Part shown: piece by piece, positions 16,371 through 24,845 of the stretch
How positions within the stretch are numbered: position 1 is the first letter of the stretch
How the letters are laid out: every line of letters starts with the position of its first letter
Assembly: GCF_016900655.1 (NCBI RefSeq)
Contig: NZ_JACJKH010000009.1
Coordinates: 54,730-118,729, forward strand
DNA length: 64,000 bases
Direction: 5' to 3'
Source of the DNA: Drancourtella massiliensis
Lineage (GTDB): Bacteria > Bacillota > Clostridia > Lachnospirales > Lachnospiraceae
Translations under genes and position numbers: made by a program
The notes under the pieces: generated by a model
What the model was told of the DNA's origin: nothing
What the model saw: only the letters and a program-made list of their open reading frames with translations
Database searches by the model: none

Positions 16371-17510
16371 TTATTCTTCTTTCGCGAGTTCTTCTACTGC
16401 ACGGATGGCAGTCTGAATCTCTTCCTCAGTATTGAAATGGGAGAAGCTGAAGCGTACGGATCCCTGTTCTACCGTACCGAGCGCTTCATGCATCAAAGGC
16501 GCGCAGTGTCCGCCCGGTCTCGTGGAAATGTCGTACGTCATCAGAAGTTCGTCACTGACTTCCGCGGAATCATAATCCCCGATATTCAGTGTAACGATCG
16601 GGCATCTCTCTTCCGTCTCGAAATCACCGTAGATTTTCACGCCGGGAATATCTTTTACCCCCTCGTAAAACATCCGCATCCACTTCTGCTCGGTTCTGCG
16701 GATCGTATCAATCCCAACACGTTCGATGTAACCGAGTGCCGCATTCAGTCCTGCGATTCCATGCCCGTTGAGTGTGCCTGCCTCCAGTGCCGTCGGCATT
16801 TCAGACGGATGATGATGATTGTATGTCTGTACTCCGCTTCCTCCCATCTTCAGCGGACGAATCTTCAGTCCTTCTCTCACATAAAGCCCGCCGGTTCCCT
16901 GCGGGCCCAGGAGTCCTTTGTGTCCTGTAAAGCAGAGTACATCCACATGCATGGCTTTGACATCAATCGGGAAAACCCCCGCCGTCTGGGATGCATCCAC
17001 AATATAGAGAACACCATGGTCATGTGCCATCTTTCCGATCCTTCCAATATCAACCAGATTTCCCGTCAGATTGGATCCGTGTGTCGTCACGATGGCCTTT
17101 GTCTCTGGACGGATTGCCTGCTCGATCTCTTCATAACAGATCCTGCCCTTGTCATCACTCTTTACAAAAGTCACTTCCACTCCTTTTTCCTGAAGATCAT
17201 AGATCGGCCTGAGGACAGAATTATGCTCCAGTACAGTCGTAATTACATGATCTCCAGGATCTATCAATCCCCGAATTGCCGTATTCAGGCTTTCGGTAGA
17301 ATTGGATGTAAACGCGATCTGCTTCGGATCCTCCGCACCAAAGAGCTTTGCCAGGCGCTCTCTTGCTTCATAAATGATCCGCGCCGCCCCCAGAGATGCT
17401 GTATTGGCACCTCGCCCTGCATTTCCAAGGGAACCCATTGCATTTACAACCGCATCGATCACTTCCTGCGGCTTATGCATCGTAGTCGCCGCATTATCAA
17501 GATAAATCAT
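16371..17510 (-). CDS. Class V aminotransferase, selenocysteine lyase / cysteine desulfurase-like
   Basis: A 379-residue PLP enzyme. MIYLDNAATTMHKP opens the protein, as in cysteine desulfurases. TSNSTESLN, the EHNS block, DASQTAG and the PLP lysine motif CFTGHKGLLGPQG follow. The reactive Cys region is TRPGGHCAPLMHEALG. It would remove S or Se from cysteine or selenocysteine and leave it as an enzyme-bound persulfide or perselenide. Its place as first gene before yedE, tusA-like and DUF3343 and next to sel genes points to selenium mobilisation. A promoter and a 17-base-arm palindrome lie directly upstream. Confidence 0.88.
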   Translation of the reverse strand: MIYLDNAATTMHKPQEVIDAVVNAMGSLGNAGRGANTASLGAARIIYEARERLAKLFGAEDPKQIAFTSNSTESLNTAIRGLIDPGDHVITTVLEHNSVLRPIYDLQEKGVEVTFVKSDDKGRICYEEIEQAIRPETKAIVTTHGSNLTGNLVDIGRIGKMAHDHGVLYIVDASQTAGVFPIDVKAMHVDVLCFTGHKGLLGPQGTGGLYVREGLKIRPLKMGGSGVQTYNHHHPSEMPTALEAGTLNGHGIAGLNAALGYIERVGIDTIRRTEQKWMRMFYEGVKDIPGVKIYGDFETEERCPIVTLNIGDYDSAEVSDELLMTYDISTRPGGHCAPLMHEALGTVEQGSVRFSFSHFNTEEEIQTAIRAVEELAKEE

Positions 17511-17533
17511 AGTCTCTCCCTCCCATTACCTCT

Positions 17534-17563
17534 AGTATATCTTTTTTATCAAATCCAGTCTAA
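17534..17563 (-). promoter_or_regulatory. Promoter of the aminotransferase-yedE-tusA-DUF3343 operon
   Basis: On the minus strand TTAGAC (17558-17563) and TATACT (17534-17539) with an 18-base spacer, about 24 bases before the start codon. Confidence 0.6.
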
Positions 17564-17581
17564 TTTAAAAACCCTATGAAA

Positions 17582-17618
17582 ATTGCCAATTTATAGAAAC
17601 ATTCTATAAATTGGCAAT
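17582..17618. promoter_or_regulatory. Perfect 17-base palindrome between LysR gene and aminotransferase operon
   Basis: Two perfect 17-base arms (ATTGCCAATTTATAGAA and its complement) around a 3-base loop. The centre TTATAG-N7-CTATAA fits a LysR-type box. It lies six bases after the LysR stop and just upstream of the -35 of the next operon. It can act as a terminator hairpin for the selDAB-LysR operon (followed by TTTTCATAG on the minus strand), as an operator, or both. Confidence 0.65.
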
Positions 17619-17624
17619 CTGTAA

Positions 17625-18530
17625 TTACTTGTGAATTTGATACATTTCTTTCACTACTTTAATAAACCGCTCAGCGGATTTTGAAAGGTGAAAGTTTTTA
17701 TTGTAAACGACATTCAGGTCCCGGCCTTCTCCTTCACCCGGCACCTTGCGGCAAAGCACCTTTCCTGTTCTGACTTCTTCTTCCGCTGCCAGTCTGGAGA
17801 TAATGGAAATTCCCATTCCGTTCATGACGGAACGTTTAATTGCCTCCTGGCTCTCCATACTTGCGACTACGGTAAGCTGATCCACATCGATCCCGTAGCG
17901 TTTCAGCTGTTTTTCCGCTTCCTTTCGTGTCCCGGATCCTTCCTCCCTCATGATATAGGATTCTGATTTCAGCCAGTCCAGATTTTCCTGCTCCATAAGC
18001 GCCTGATACTTTTCCGTATTCGGCATAATGATAATCAGTTCATCCTTATAGAAAGGAATATATTTGCAGAACTTCCTCTCGAGAACAGTTCCGGAAAACC
18101 CGATATCAGCCGCTCCCCCGGAGATCAGTTCGATCACTTTGGAACTGTCCGTCTCAATGACCTTAAACTGCTCTTTCGGATATTTCTCAATGAACCTTGC
18201 CAAAATCCCCGGCAGAATATACTGCGCCGGAATTGTGGATGCCGCAATTGTGATCTTTCTGACATCCGACTGTCTCTCTCCGCAGAAACATGCCTCAATC
18301 TGCTCTTCCAGATCAATCATCTGTTTTGCGTAGCTGTAGAGAACGGTTCCATCCTCGGACAGACTCACCTCTTTTGTATTTCTGATAAACAGCCTTGCAT
18401 CCAGCTCCTTTTCCAACGAGGCAATATGTGCGCTGATCGTCGGCTGTGTCAGATACAGCTCCCTTGCCGCTTTGGAAAAGCTCTTCTTATCTGCAACACA
18501 TACGAATGCCTCCAACTGTTTTAAATTCAT
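17625..18530 (-). CDS. LysR-family regulator of selenium genes
   Basis: A 301-residue LysR-type protein. The N-terminal helix-turn-helix is MNLKQLEAFVCVADKKSFSKAARELYLTQPTISAHI in short blocks (residues 1-36). The C-terminal part is a periplasmic-binding-like effector domain (TIAASTIPAQYILPGIL; GAADIGFSGT; EEGSGTRKEAE). The last motif resembles CysB/Cbl-type sensors of sulfur compounds. Its start overlaps the selB stop by four bases (ATGA), so it belongs to the selD-selA-selB operon. NCBI has a named family of 'selenium metabolism-associated' LysR proteins, to which this fits by context. A matching palindrome lies directly after the gene. Confidence 0.88.
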   Translation of the reverse strand: MNLKQLEAFVCVADKKSFSKAARELYLTQPTISAHIASLEKELDARLFIRNTKEVSLSEDGTVLYSYAKQMIDLEEQIEACFCGERQSDVRKITIAASTIPAQYILPGILARFIEKYPKEQFKVIETDSSKVIELISGGAADIGFSGTVLERKFCKYIPFYKDELIIIMPNTEKYQALMEQENLDWLKSESYIMREEGSGTRKEAEKQLKRYGIDVDQLTVVASMESQEAIKRSVMNGMGISIISRLAAEEEVRTGKVLCRKVPGEGEGRDLNVVYNKNFHLSKSAERFIKVVKEMYQIHK

Positions 18531-20443
18531 AAATATGCAACCCTTTCGCTCTCTGCTCCTGTTTTCTTAGTCACTTTCTGGCTGTCCATATATTCCAGGA
18601 TCGGCTTGGCGCTCTTCCGGCTTGTTCCAAACATATCCCGCACCTCAGCAATCGTAATCAAACCGTCCTTCTGAAGTTTCTCAATAATCTTTGCTTTTGC
18701 TTTCTCCATATAGGACGCCAGTGTATACATTTCATCGTTGATCTTTACGACAGTTCCGTCGGAAATCAGCACCTGAAGCACATCTTCCTTCACTCCGTCC
18801 GGGAGCTTCGGAAATACGATCTCTGAAAAACGGACAAAATCATACCCCGCTTTCTCAAAGGTCTCAAGAATCGTCCGGGATGCTTTCTCAAATACCGCAT
18901 CTTTTGGTATCTCATAAGCCGGGGCATGGAGGTACTCTCCGCTGCGTCCGATCTTTCCCTCATTTATCAGCATTTCAATATACATGTCAAATACATTTGG
19001 CTTGACCTGCTTCATAAAGCGCATATGCACTTCTGCCTTCGGCATACCCGGCCGGTACGGATGAGCCTTATGGAATCCTTCCAGCTCTTTTAAAATGGAC
19101 TCTGTCATGCTCTCCTGCGAACTTCTGTGCCATACATAGGTATCTTTCTTCATAGGGAACACATGAATCTGTCCTGCCGCCTGCAGCTCTTTTACATCTT
19201 CCTCCACTTCCTCCGGTGCAAGCGCAGTGATCTTGGCCAGTTCCGCAACTGTCACCATAGTCTTGTCATGCTGGCGGATATGAAGCTCGATCACATCAGC
19301 AGAGGAGCCGGACTCTTTTTTCTTCAGTTCCTCAATCACATCCGGCTGGAATCTCTTCTTCCATTTCGGATTCGGCTCCAGAATCACGCCGCCCCCGATG
19401 GTCTCCATTGGAGAATAGAAGCGCACAACAAACCGGTCGCCTCTTCGCACGGCGATCTCCTCCTCCAGACGCAGCTGCACAAAGCCGCTCTCGCCCGGTC
19501 CGATCTCCTCTTTATCAAGCAGGACGGCACGGCACAGAACTTCGCTTGTCCCTGTAAACAGGTGAAGTCTTGCATTATTGGTAAGGATCCTCATGGAAGA
19601 TGGAAGAACATTGAGCCTTACGTCCAAAAGATCTGTATTTTTCATATTTTTCGGCGGCGCAAGAACACAGCCCCTCTTGATCTCAGACTTTTTGATGTTG
19701 GAGAGATTAATGGCCACACGCTGTCCGGCATAGCAGACATCCACATTTTCGCCGTGGACCTGGATATTCCGGATTTTACATTCTTTTCCGATCGGATACA
19801 TGCAAAGGGTATCCTCTTTCCGGATTGTCCCCGCAAGCAGGGTTCCGGTAATGATTGTCCCGAATCCGGATATGGTAAACGCACGGTCAATCGGAAGTCT
19901 CGGAATCGTATGAATATCTTTTTCCGTCACTTCATTTTCCGTCATCCGCTGGATCGTATCGATAAGATCAGGCAGCCCCTCTCCTGTAGCGGCGGATACC
20001 TTTACAATCGGTGCATTCTCAAGGAATGTGCCATGCAGTTCCTCACGCACTTCCTCCTCGACAAGCTCCATCCACTCTTCATCCACAAGATCGCATTTGT
20101 TGAGGACAATGATACTCTTCTCAATACCAAGCTCGCCAAGAATGTCCATATGTTCTCTTGTCTGCGGCATGATTCCCTCATCCGCCGCGATTACAAGCAT
20201 GACCAGATCCATCCCTACCACGCCTGCAACCATATTGTTGATAAAACGCTCATGTCCCGGCACGTCGATAATCCCTGCCCGGTCGCCGTTTGGAAGGTCG
20301 AAATAGGTAAATCCAAGATCGATCGTGATCCCTCTTCTCTGCTCTTCTTCCCATCGGTCTGTATTTCTTCCTGTCAGCGCCTTGATCAGCGTCGTCTTTC
20401 CATGGTCAATATGACCGGCTGTTCCTATGATAATGTGTTTCAT
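18527..20443 (-). CDS. selB: Selenocysteine-specific elongation factor SelB
   Basis: A 638-residue GTPase that carries Sec-tRNA-Sec to the ribosome at UGA codons bearing a SECIS hairpin. GTP-binding motifs: GHIDHGKTTL (residues 10-19), DVPGHERF (near 60) and NKCD (near 115). Beta-barrel domains follow (FTISGFGTIITGTLLAG). The C-terminal third consists of winged-helix repeats that bind SECIS RNA (MVTVAELAKITAL; LITIAEVRDMFGTSRKSAKPILEYMD in blocks). Length is usual for the family. It lies 30 bases after selA and overlaps the LysR gene. Confidence 0.97.
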   Translation of the reverse strand: MKHIIIGTAGHIDHGKTTLIKALTGRNTDRWEEEQRRGITIDLGFTYFDLPNGDRAGIIDVPGHERFINNMVAGVVGMDLVMLVIAADEGIMPQTREHMDILGELGIEKSIIVLNKCDLVDEEWMELVEEEVREELHGTFLENAPIVKVSAATGEGLPDLIDTIQRMTENEVTEKDIHTIPRLPIDRAFTISGFGTIITGTLLAGTIRKEDTLCMYPIGKECKIRNIQVHGENVDVCYAGQRVAINLSNIKKSEIKRGCVLAPPKNMKNTDLLDVRLNVLPSSMRILTNNARLHLFTGTSEVLCRAVLLDKEEIGPGESGFVQLRLEEEIAVRRGDRFVVRFYSPMETIGGGVILEPNPKWKKRFQPDVIEELKKKESGSSADVIELHIRQHDKTMVTVAELAKITALAPEEVEEDVKELQAAGQIHVFPMKKDTYVWHRSSQESMTESILKELEGFHKAHPYRPGMPKAEVHMRFMKQVKPNVFDMYIEMLINEGKIGRSGEYLHAPAYEIPKDAVFEKASRTILETFEKAGYDFVRFSEIVFPKLPDGVKEDVLQVLISDGTVVKINDEMYTLASYMEKAKAKIIEKLQKDGLITIAEVRDMFGTSRKSAKPILEYMDSQKVTKKTGAESERVAYL

Positions 20444-20473
20444 GTTATTTCATTCCCACTGTCTCTATCGTAA

Positions 20474-21868
20474 TTATAATATCTGCTTTAACTCGTCTGC
20501 CGCAAGCTTCATCCGGTCTTCCTCGATGGTCCTCACATCCATCAGAATCGTATCGTTGACCGTCCTTGGGATGATCGGAACCTCCAGATGGCGCATTGCC
20601 GTCTCAAGCTCCGGAACACTCATCGTTTCCGGGCGGATGCCGACAGCCATACTCGGAATCCTCTCAAGCGGAAGAGATCCCCCTCCGATCTGGGATTCAC
20701 ACTTCTGAAGAGTGATAGCCGCCTTAAGTCCTTTTCTTTCCAGCATCCGTTTAAATCGTCTTGCAGACTTTTCCACCTCTTCGGCAGATTTTGTAATCAT
20801 GCGAAGAACCGGAATCTTGTTTACCGCGTTTTCTTCGCTTAAATATTCCTGTAATACCAGCTCCAGCGCCGTCGCCGTAAACTTGTCGATACGGAGGGCT
20901 CTTGTCAGCTGGTTCTTCTTCATTTTATCAATGTATTTTTTCTTTCCGACGATAATTCCCGCCTGCGGTCCTCCAAGAAGCTTGTCCCCGCTGAAGCAGA
21001 CTACATCCGCTCCCTTCCGGATGGAATCCTGTACCGTCGGCTCATAAGTCAGTCCGTATTTACTCAGATCAATGAGTACACCGCTTCCGAGGTCTTCGAT
21101 AATCGGAAGATCATACTCCTGTCCCAGCGGAATCAGATCGTCGATGCCTACGGACTCGGTAAATCCGACAATCCGGTAATTACTTGTGTGAACCTTCAGA
21201 AAAGCTTTCGTCTCCTCTGTGACAGCATCCGCGTAATCAGAATAGTGCGTCTTATTCGTCGTTCCCACTTCCACAAGTCTGGCTCCGCTTTGCTCCATCA
21301 CGTCCGGAATCCTGAATTTCCCGCCGATTTCCACAAGCTCTCCTCTGGATACGACAACCTCTCCTCCTTTTGCCATGGAACTTAAAATCAGCATAACGGC
21401 AGAAGCATTATTATTGACTGCCATGGCAGCCTCCGCTCCCGTAATCTTGCAGAGAAGCTTCTCAAAGTGAGAGTACCGCTCCCCACGTCTGCCGGCCTCC
21501 AGATCATACTCCAGATTGGAGTATCCGCATGCTACTTCCGCAAGCCTTGCCATATGCTCCCTGCTGATCGGGGCACGTCCCAGATTGGTGTGGAGAATCG
21601 TACCTGTCGCATTGATCACCGGGCGCATATCCGGCGTATGCATCTTCTCCACCCGCCGGATAATATCCGGAATCAGATTGTCAATTCCGCGGCGGATCGT
21701 CTCCTCTTCGTCGCATGTCCGGATCAGTCCGCGCACATACTCTGTCTGCTCCCTGATAGCATCCATCACCGTGTCTCGTTCATAAATCGAAGCTGCGTTT
21801 TGGATTCTTTCATCTTCCAGCAGTATATCCACCTTCGGAATACTGCGGTAAAAAATATTTTTGTCCAT
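20474..21868 (-). CDS. selA: L-seryl-tRNA(Sec) selenium transferase SelA
   Basis: A PLP enzyme of about 464 residues that converts Ser-tRNA-Sec to Sec-tRNA-Sec with selenophosphate. Motifs include INATGTILHTNLGRAP (near residue 85), NNNASAVMLIL, and the PLP lysine block CFSGDKLLGGPQAGIIVG. The start at 21868 is chosen because a purine-rich GGAAAAGAGACG lies before it and the length matches E. coli SelA (463). An alternative ATG at 21895 is directly abutted to the selD stop (TAG-ATG) and has no ribosome site. The gene sits between selD and selB in one operon. Confidence 0.96.
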   Translation of the reverse strand: MDKNIFYRSIPKVDILLEDERIQNAASIYERDTVMDAIREQTEYVRGLIRTCDEEETIRRGIDNLIPDIIRRVEKMHTPDMRPVINATGTILHTNLGRAPISREHMARLAEVACGYSNLEYDLEAGRRGERYSHFEKLLCKITGAEAAMAVNNNASAVMLILSSMAKGGEVVVSRGELVEIGGKFRIPDVMEQSGARLVEVGTTNKTHYSDYADAVTEETKAFLKVHTSNYRIVGFTESVGIDDLIPLGQEYDLPIIEDLGSGVLIDLSKYGLTYEPTVQDSIRKGADVVCFSGDKLLGGPQAGIIVGKKKYIDKMKKNQLTRALRIDKFTATALELVLQEYLSEENAVNKIPVLRMITKSAEEVEKSARRFKRMLERKGLKAAITLQKCESQIGGGSLPLERIPSMAVGIRPETMSVPELETAMRHLEVPIIPRTVNDTILMDVRTIEEDRMKLAADELKQIL

Positions 21869-21895
21869 TTTCGTCTCTTTTCCATTCTCCGGCAT

Positions 21896-22945
21896 CTATA
21901 CAAGCCGGATGAATGTGTTGTCCTCCTGATCTTTTTCCGATACTTCACCTATCATGGCCACCCTGGTATCCAGTCCCTTTTTCTCAAAATCTTCCATGAC
22001 AGCATCTGCCTGCTCCGGCGCAACACTGATCAGAAGCCCTCCGGATGTCTGCGGATCATAAAGGAGATCCACGTAGTGTTCCGGCGTACTGCCGATATCC
22101 ACATACTGTCCGGAATGTCCTCTGTTTTTGTACGCCCCTGCCGGAATCAGTCCCATCTTTGCATACTCAACCGCATCCGCAAAATACGGGATCTTTCTCA
22201 CATCCAGATTCAGGCACACTCCGCTTGCAGTTGCCATCTCGGCCCCGTGTCCAAGAAGCCCGAATCCTGTCACGTCCGTGCAGGCGGATACGTCATACTT
22301 CTCCACAACCTCTTTCGCTTTCTTGTTGAGAGAAGACATGACAGTCTCTGCCTCCTTGATCGCTCTTTCAGAAGCCATCTCCGCTTTGATCGCCGTATTG
22401 ACGATACCGTTTCCAATCTGCTTTGTCAGAATAAGCTTATCTCCCGGCCTGCAGCCGTAATTTTTAAAAATCTTCTTCGGATGAACGAATCCGGAAACAC
22501 AGAGTCCGTATTTCGGTTCATCATCCTGAATGGTGTGTCCGCCCACCAGCACGGCGCCTGCTTCCATCACCTTGTCCGCTCCGCCTTTTAAGATTTCTCC
22601 TAAAATGGACGGATCCAGACAGTTCGGGAATCCGACGATGTTAAGCGCCACCTTCGGCTCTCCTCCCATGGCCCACACATCGCTTAACGAATTGGCTGCC
22701 GCAATCTGGCCGAACATATATGGATCATCTACGATCGGAGTGAAGAAATCAACCGTCTGGATCATGGCGATGTCATCTGTCACCTTGTAGATCGCAGCAT
22801 CATCCGCTGTCTCTATTCCGACGATCAGGTTGTCATCATGGAATTTCGGTAGCTTACCCAGAACCTGGGCAAGGGTCTCAGGACCTATCTTGGCGGCTCA
22901 CCCCGCCGTCTTTGTCATTTGTGTCAATTTCACATCCTGAATCAT
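21896..22945 (-). CDS. selD: Selenophosphate synthetase SelD, itself a selenoprotein
   Basis: A 349-residue enzyme that makes selenophosphate from selenide and ATP. The real start is the ATG at 22945 (AAAGGAGAAGAAG upstream). The frame then contains a TGA at 22898-22900, read as Sec16 in KTAG-Sec-AAKIG, the position of catalytic Cys17 in E. coli SelD. The following residues ([30 protein letters not shown]) are family-typical, and the ATP-binding core continues with [13 protein letters not shown] and [10 protein letters not shown]. Automatic calling starts only at residue 55 and loses the active site. First gene of the selD-selA-selB-LysR operon. Confidence 0.96.
22853..22873 (-). promoter_or_regulatory. 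SECIS-like hairpin in selD
   Basis: CTTGCCCAG pairs with CTGGGTAAG around a short loop, or CCCA with TGGG around GGTTC. It begins 24 nucleotides 3' of the Sec UGA, within the range used by bacterial SECIS elements, and the loop carries GG. Confidence 0.65.
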
Positions 22946-22999
22946 CTTTTTCTTCTTCTCCTTTCGCATGTACTTATAGAAAAAACTTATAACTTTTTT

Positions 23000-23027
23000 A
23001 TTATATCATAAACCGAAACAAGATCAA
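23000..23027 (-). promoter_or_regulatory. Promoter of the selD-selA-selB-LysR operon
   Basis: On the minus strand TTGATC (23022-23027) and TATAAT (23000-23005) with a 16-base spacer. Just downstream, TTATAGAAAAAACTTATAA (22974-22992 region) shares the TTATAGAAA half-site of the palindrome at 17582-17618. Confidence 0.65.
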
Positions 23028-23045
23028 CCAAAAATCTACGTTTCC

Positions 23046-23092
23046 CGTCAAAAAAATATCAGGATCAGCACAGTCTGATGCCGATCCTGATG
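23046..23092 (-). terminator. Terminator after yedF
   Basis: An ATCAGGATC/GATCCTGAT stem with an inner loop, followed on the minus strand by ATTTTTTT. It separates yedF from the selD operon. Confidence 0.85.
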
Positions 23093-23113
23093 TATACTTC
23101 CATACTGTTGTCT

Positions 23114-23734
23114 TTATGGTCTGATCACTTTTGATGCCTGTTCCATCGTCTCTACAATGCTGTACATATTTGTTACTGTTCCGACAGCCAGCTTCTCTTT
23201 CAGTCCATAGTAATCAAGACATGTTCCGCACGTCATGATCTCAACGCCCTGTGCCTCCAGATTCTTCAGATCTTCCAGAGAGTCGGACTCCTCTGTCGTC
23301 AGTGTCGCGCCTCCATTATAAAAGAGCATGGTCTTTGGCAGCTCCTCAAGCTGTGTCACCGCAAAGAGGAAGCTTTTCATCAGGACTTTTCCCAGCTCCT
23401 CGTTTCCGCTTCCCATCTTGTCCGAAGATACGACAACGATCGTATTTCCTCTCTTGTCCGGTGTGCAGGAAACCTCTTCTTCAGCCTCTTCTGCTGCCGG
23501 TGCACCTTCCATCTCAATCAGGATGCGGTATTCTTTCTCCGCTTTCTTTTCGGATGTTACTTTTCCGCCTGAGGACTGAGCCATCTTTGTCACATTCTGA
23601 ACAGCGATTTCGTTATCTACCAGCACTTCGATTGTATCCGGTCCTGTCAGCTCCTTCATTGCTTTCTTTGTTTTAATTACAGGAATCGGACAATTATCTC
23701 CGATTGCGTTTACTTTGATCATTTCTTGTTCCAC
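23114..23734 (-). CDS. yedF: YedF, selenium-metabolism sulfurtransferase-like protein
   Basis: A 206-residue two-domain protein. The N-terminal 70 residues are TusA-like with GDNCPIPVIKTKKAM (CPxP motif near residue 14). The C-terminal domain is DsrE-like (VVVSSDKMGSGNEELGKVLMK; LFYNGGATL) and contains EIMTCGTCLDYYGLKEKL, a conserved CxxC-type pair. This fusion corresponds to the YedF family found with SelD-dependent selenium use. Its exact reaction is unknown; binding or transfer of Se as a perselenide is the usual proposal. It is a single-gene unit with its own terminator, immediately upstream of the selD promoter. Confidence 0.93.
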   Translation of the reverse strand: MEQEMIKVNAIGDNCPIPVIKTKKAMKELTGPDTIEVLVDNEIAVQNVTKMAQSSGGKVTSEKKAEKEYRILIEMEGAPAAEEAEEEVSCTPDKRGNTIVVVSSDKMGSGNEELGKVLMKSFLFAVTQLEELPKTMLFYNGGATLTTEESDSLEDLKNLEAQGVEIMTCGTCLDYYGLKEKLAVGTVTNMYSIVETMEQASKVIRP

Positions 23735-23869
23735 CTTTCCTGTTTAGTTCCATATCTACCGATTATTTTAACACTAAGCAAATAGCCGGTAAACGGATTT
23801 ACTTATCGATTTTTCGTATATCAATCATTTGCTTTTTCTATAGGTTCAGCTCAAAAAGGGTGTTTTTCA

Positions 23870-23898
23870 TTGAGCTTTTATTCCTTTACTGCTATAAT
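23870..23898 (+). promoter_or_regulatory. Promoter upstream of the methyltransferase gene
   Basis: TTGAGC (23870-23875) and TATAAT (23893-23898) with a 17-base spacer on the plus strand. Confidence 0.6.
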
Positions 23899-23975
23899 AA
23901 ACAGGATTATGGAGGATTCACAAAACGGAATCACACCGTCACGATAAATATCAGATATAGAAAGGATTGTTAATC

Positions 23976-24845
23976 ATGTGGATTGCAGATGGTTGGAAAG
24001 ATTATGAAGTCATAGACTGTTCCGGCGGGGAAAAGCTGGAACGCTGGGGTGATTACATCCTGGTCCGCCCGGACCCGCAGGTAATCTGGAATACTGAAAA
24101 GACAAACCGCGGGTGGTATCATCCAAACGCACATTATCACAGAAGTAAAAAAGGCGGCGGAGAATGGGAATTCTTCAGCCTTCCGAAGCAATGGCAGATC
24201 CATTACCGGGATCTGACCTTTAATCTGAAGCCTTTCAGCTTTAAACATACGGGACTCTTCCCTGAACAGGCGGCAAACTGGGACTGGTTTTCTGAAAAAA
24301 TCCGTTCCGCCGGACGCCCGGTCAAGGTGTTGAACCTGTTTGCCTACACCGGAGGAGCCACTCTTGCGGCTGCCGCTGCCGGAGCGCACGTCACTCACGT
24401 GGACGCTTCCAAAGGCATGGTCACATGGGCAAAGGAAAATGCTGCTTCCTCCGGCCTTTCGGACGCGCCGATCCGCTGGCTTGTGGACGACTGTATGAAA
24501 TTTGTCGAAAGAGAAATCCGCAGAGGAAATCATTATGATGCCATCATCATGGATCCGCCTTCCTACGGCCGCGGACCAAAAGGCGAGATCTGGAAGATCG
24601 AGGATGCCATTCATCCTCTGATCCAGAAGTGTACACAGATTCTGTCCGACAAGCCGCTGTTTTTCCTTGTCAACTCTTACACAACCGGCCTCGCTCCTGC
24701 AGTTCTGACCTATATGCTCGGCACGGAGTTGAAACAGTTCCACGGTCATGTGGACTCTCAGGAAATCGGTCTTCCGGTTTCTTCAAACGGTCTTGTACTT
24801 CCATGCGGGGCAAGCGGCCGTTGGGAAAGCGGGGTTTCGGCATAA
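23976..24845 (+). CDS. SAM-dependent methyltransferase, RlmI/RlmK-like
   Basis: A 289-residue protein from the ATG at 23976, preceded by AAAGGA; a TTG nine bases upstream is less likely. The Rossmann core has VLNLFAYTGGATLAAAAAG (SAM-binding motif I), THVDASKGMVTWAKEN, and the catalytic IIMDPPSYGRGPKGE (DPPSY). This is typical of 23S rRNA cytosine/guanine methyltransferases of the RlmI/RlmK group. The N-terminal 90 residues lack an obvious PUA domain. Its stop overlaps the start of the CBM9-like gene (TAATG). RNA target not determined. Confidence 0.85.
   Translation: MWIADGWKDYEVIDCSGGEKLERWGDYILVRPDPQVIWNTEKTNRGWYHPNAHYHRSKKGGGEWEFFSLPKQWQIHYRDLTFNLKPFSFKHTGLFPEQAANWDWFSEKIRSAGRPVKVLNLFAYTGGATLAAAAAGAHVTHVDASKGMVTWAKENAASSGLSDAPIRWLVDDCMKFVEREIRRGNHYDAIIMDPPSYGRGPKGEIWKIEDAIHPLIQKCTQILSDKPLFFLVNSYTTGLAPAVLTYMLGTELKQFHGHVDSQEIGLPVSSNGLVLPCGASGRWESGVSA

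Noticed and set aside
19127..20473. Long plus-strand ORF of 448 codons
   Set aside because: Antisense shadow of selB.
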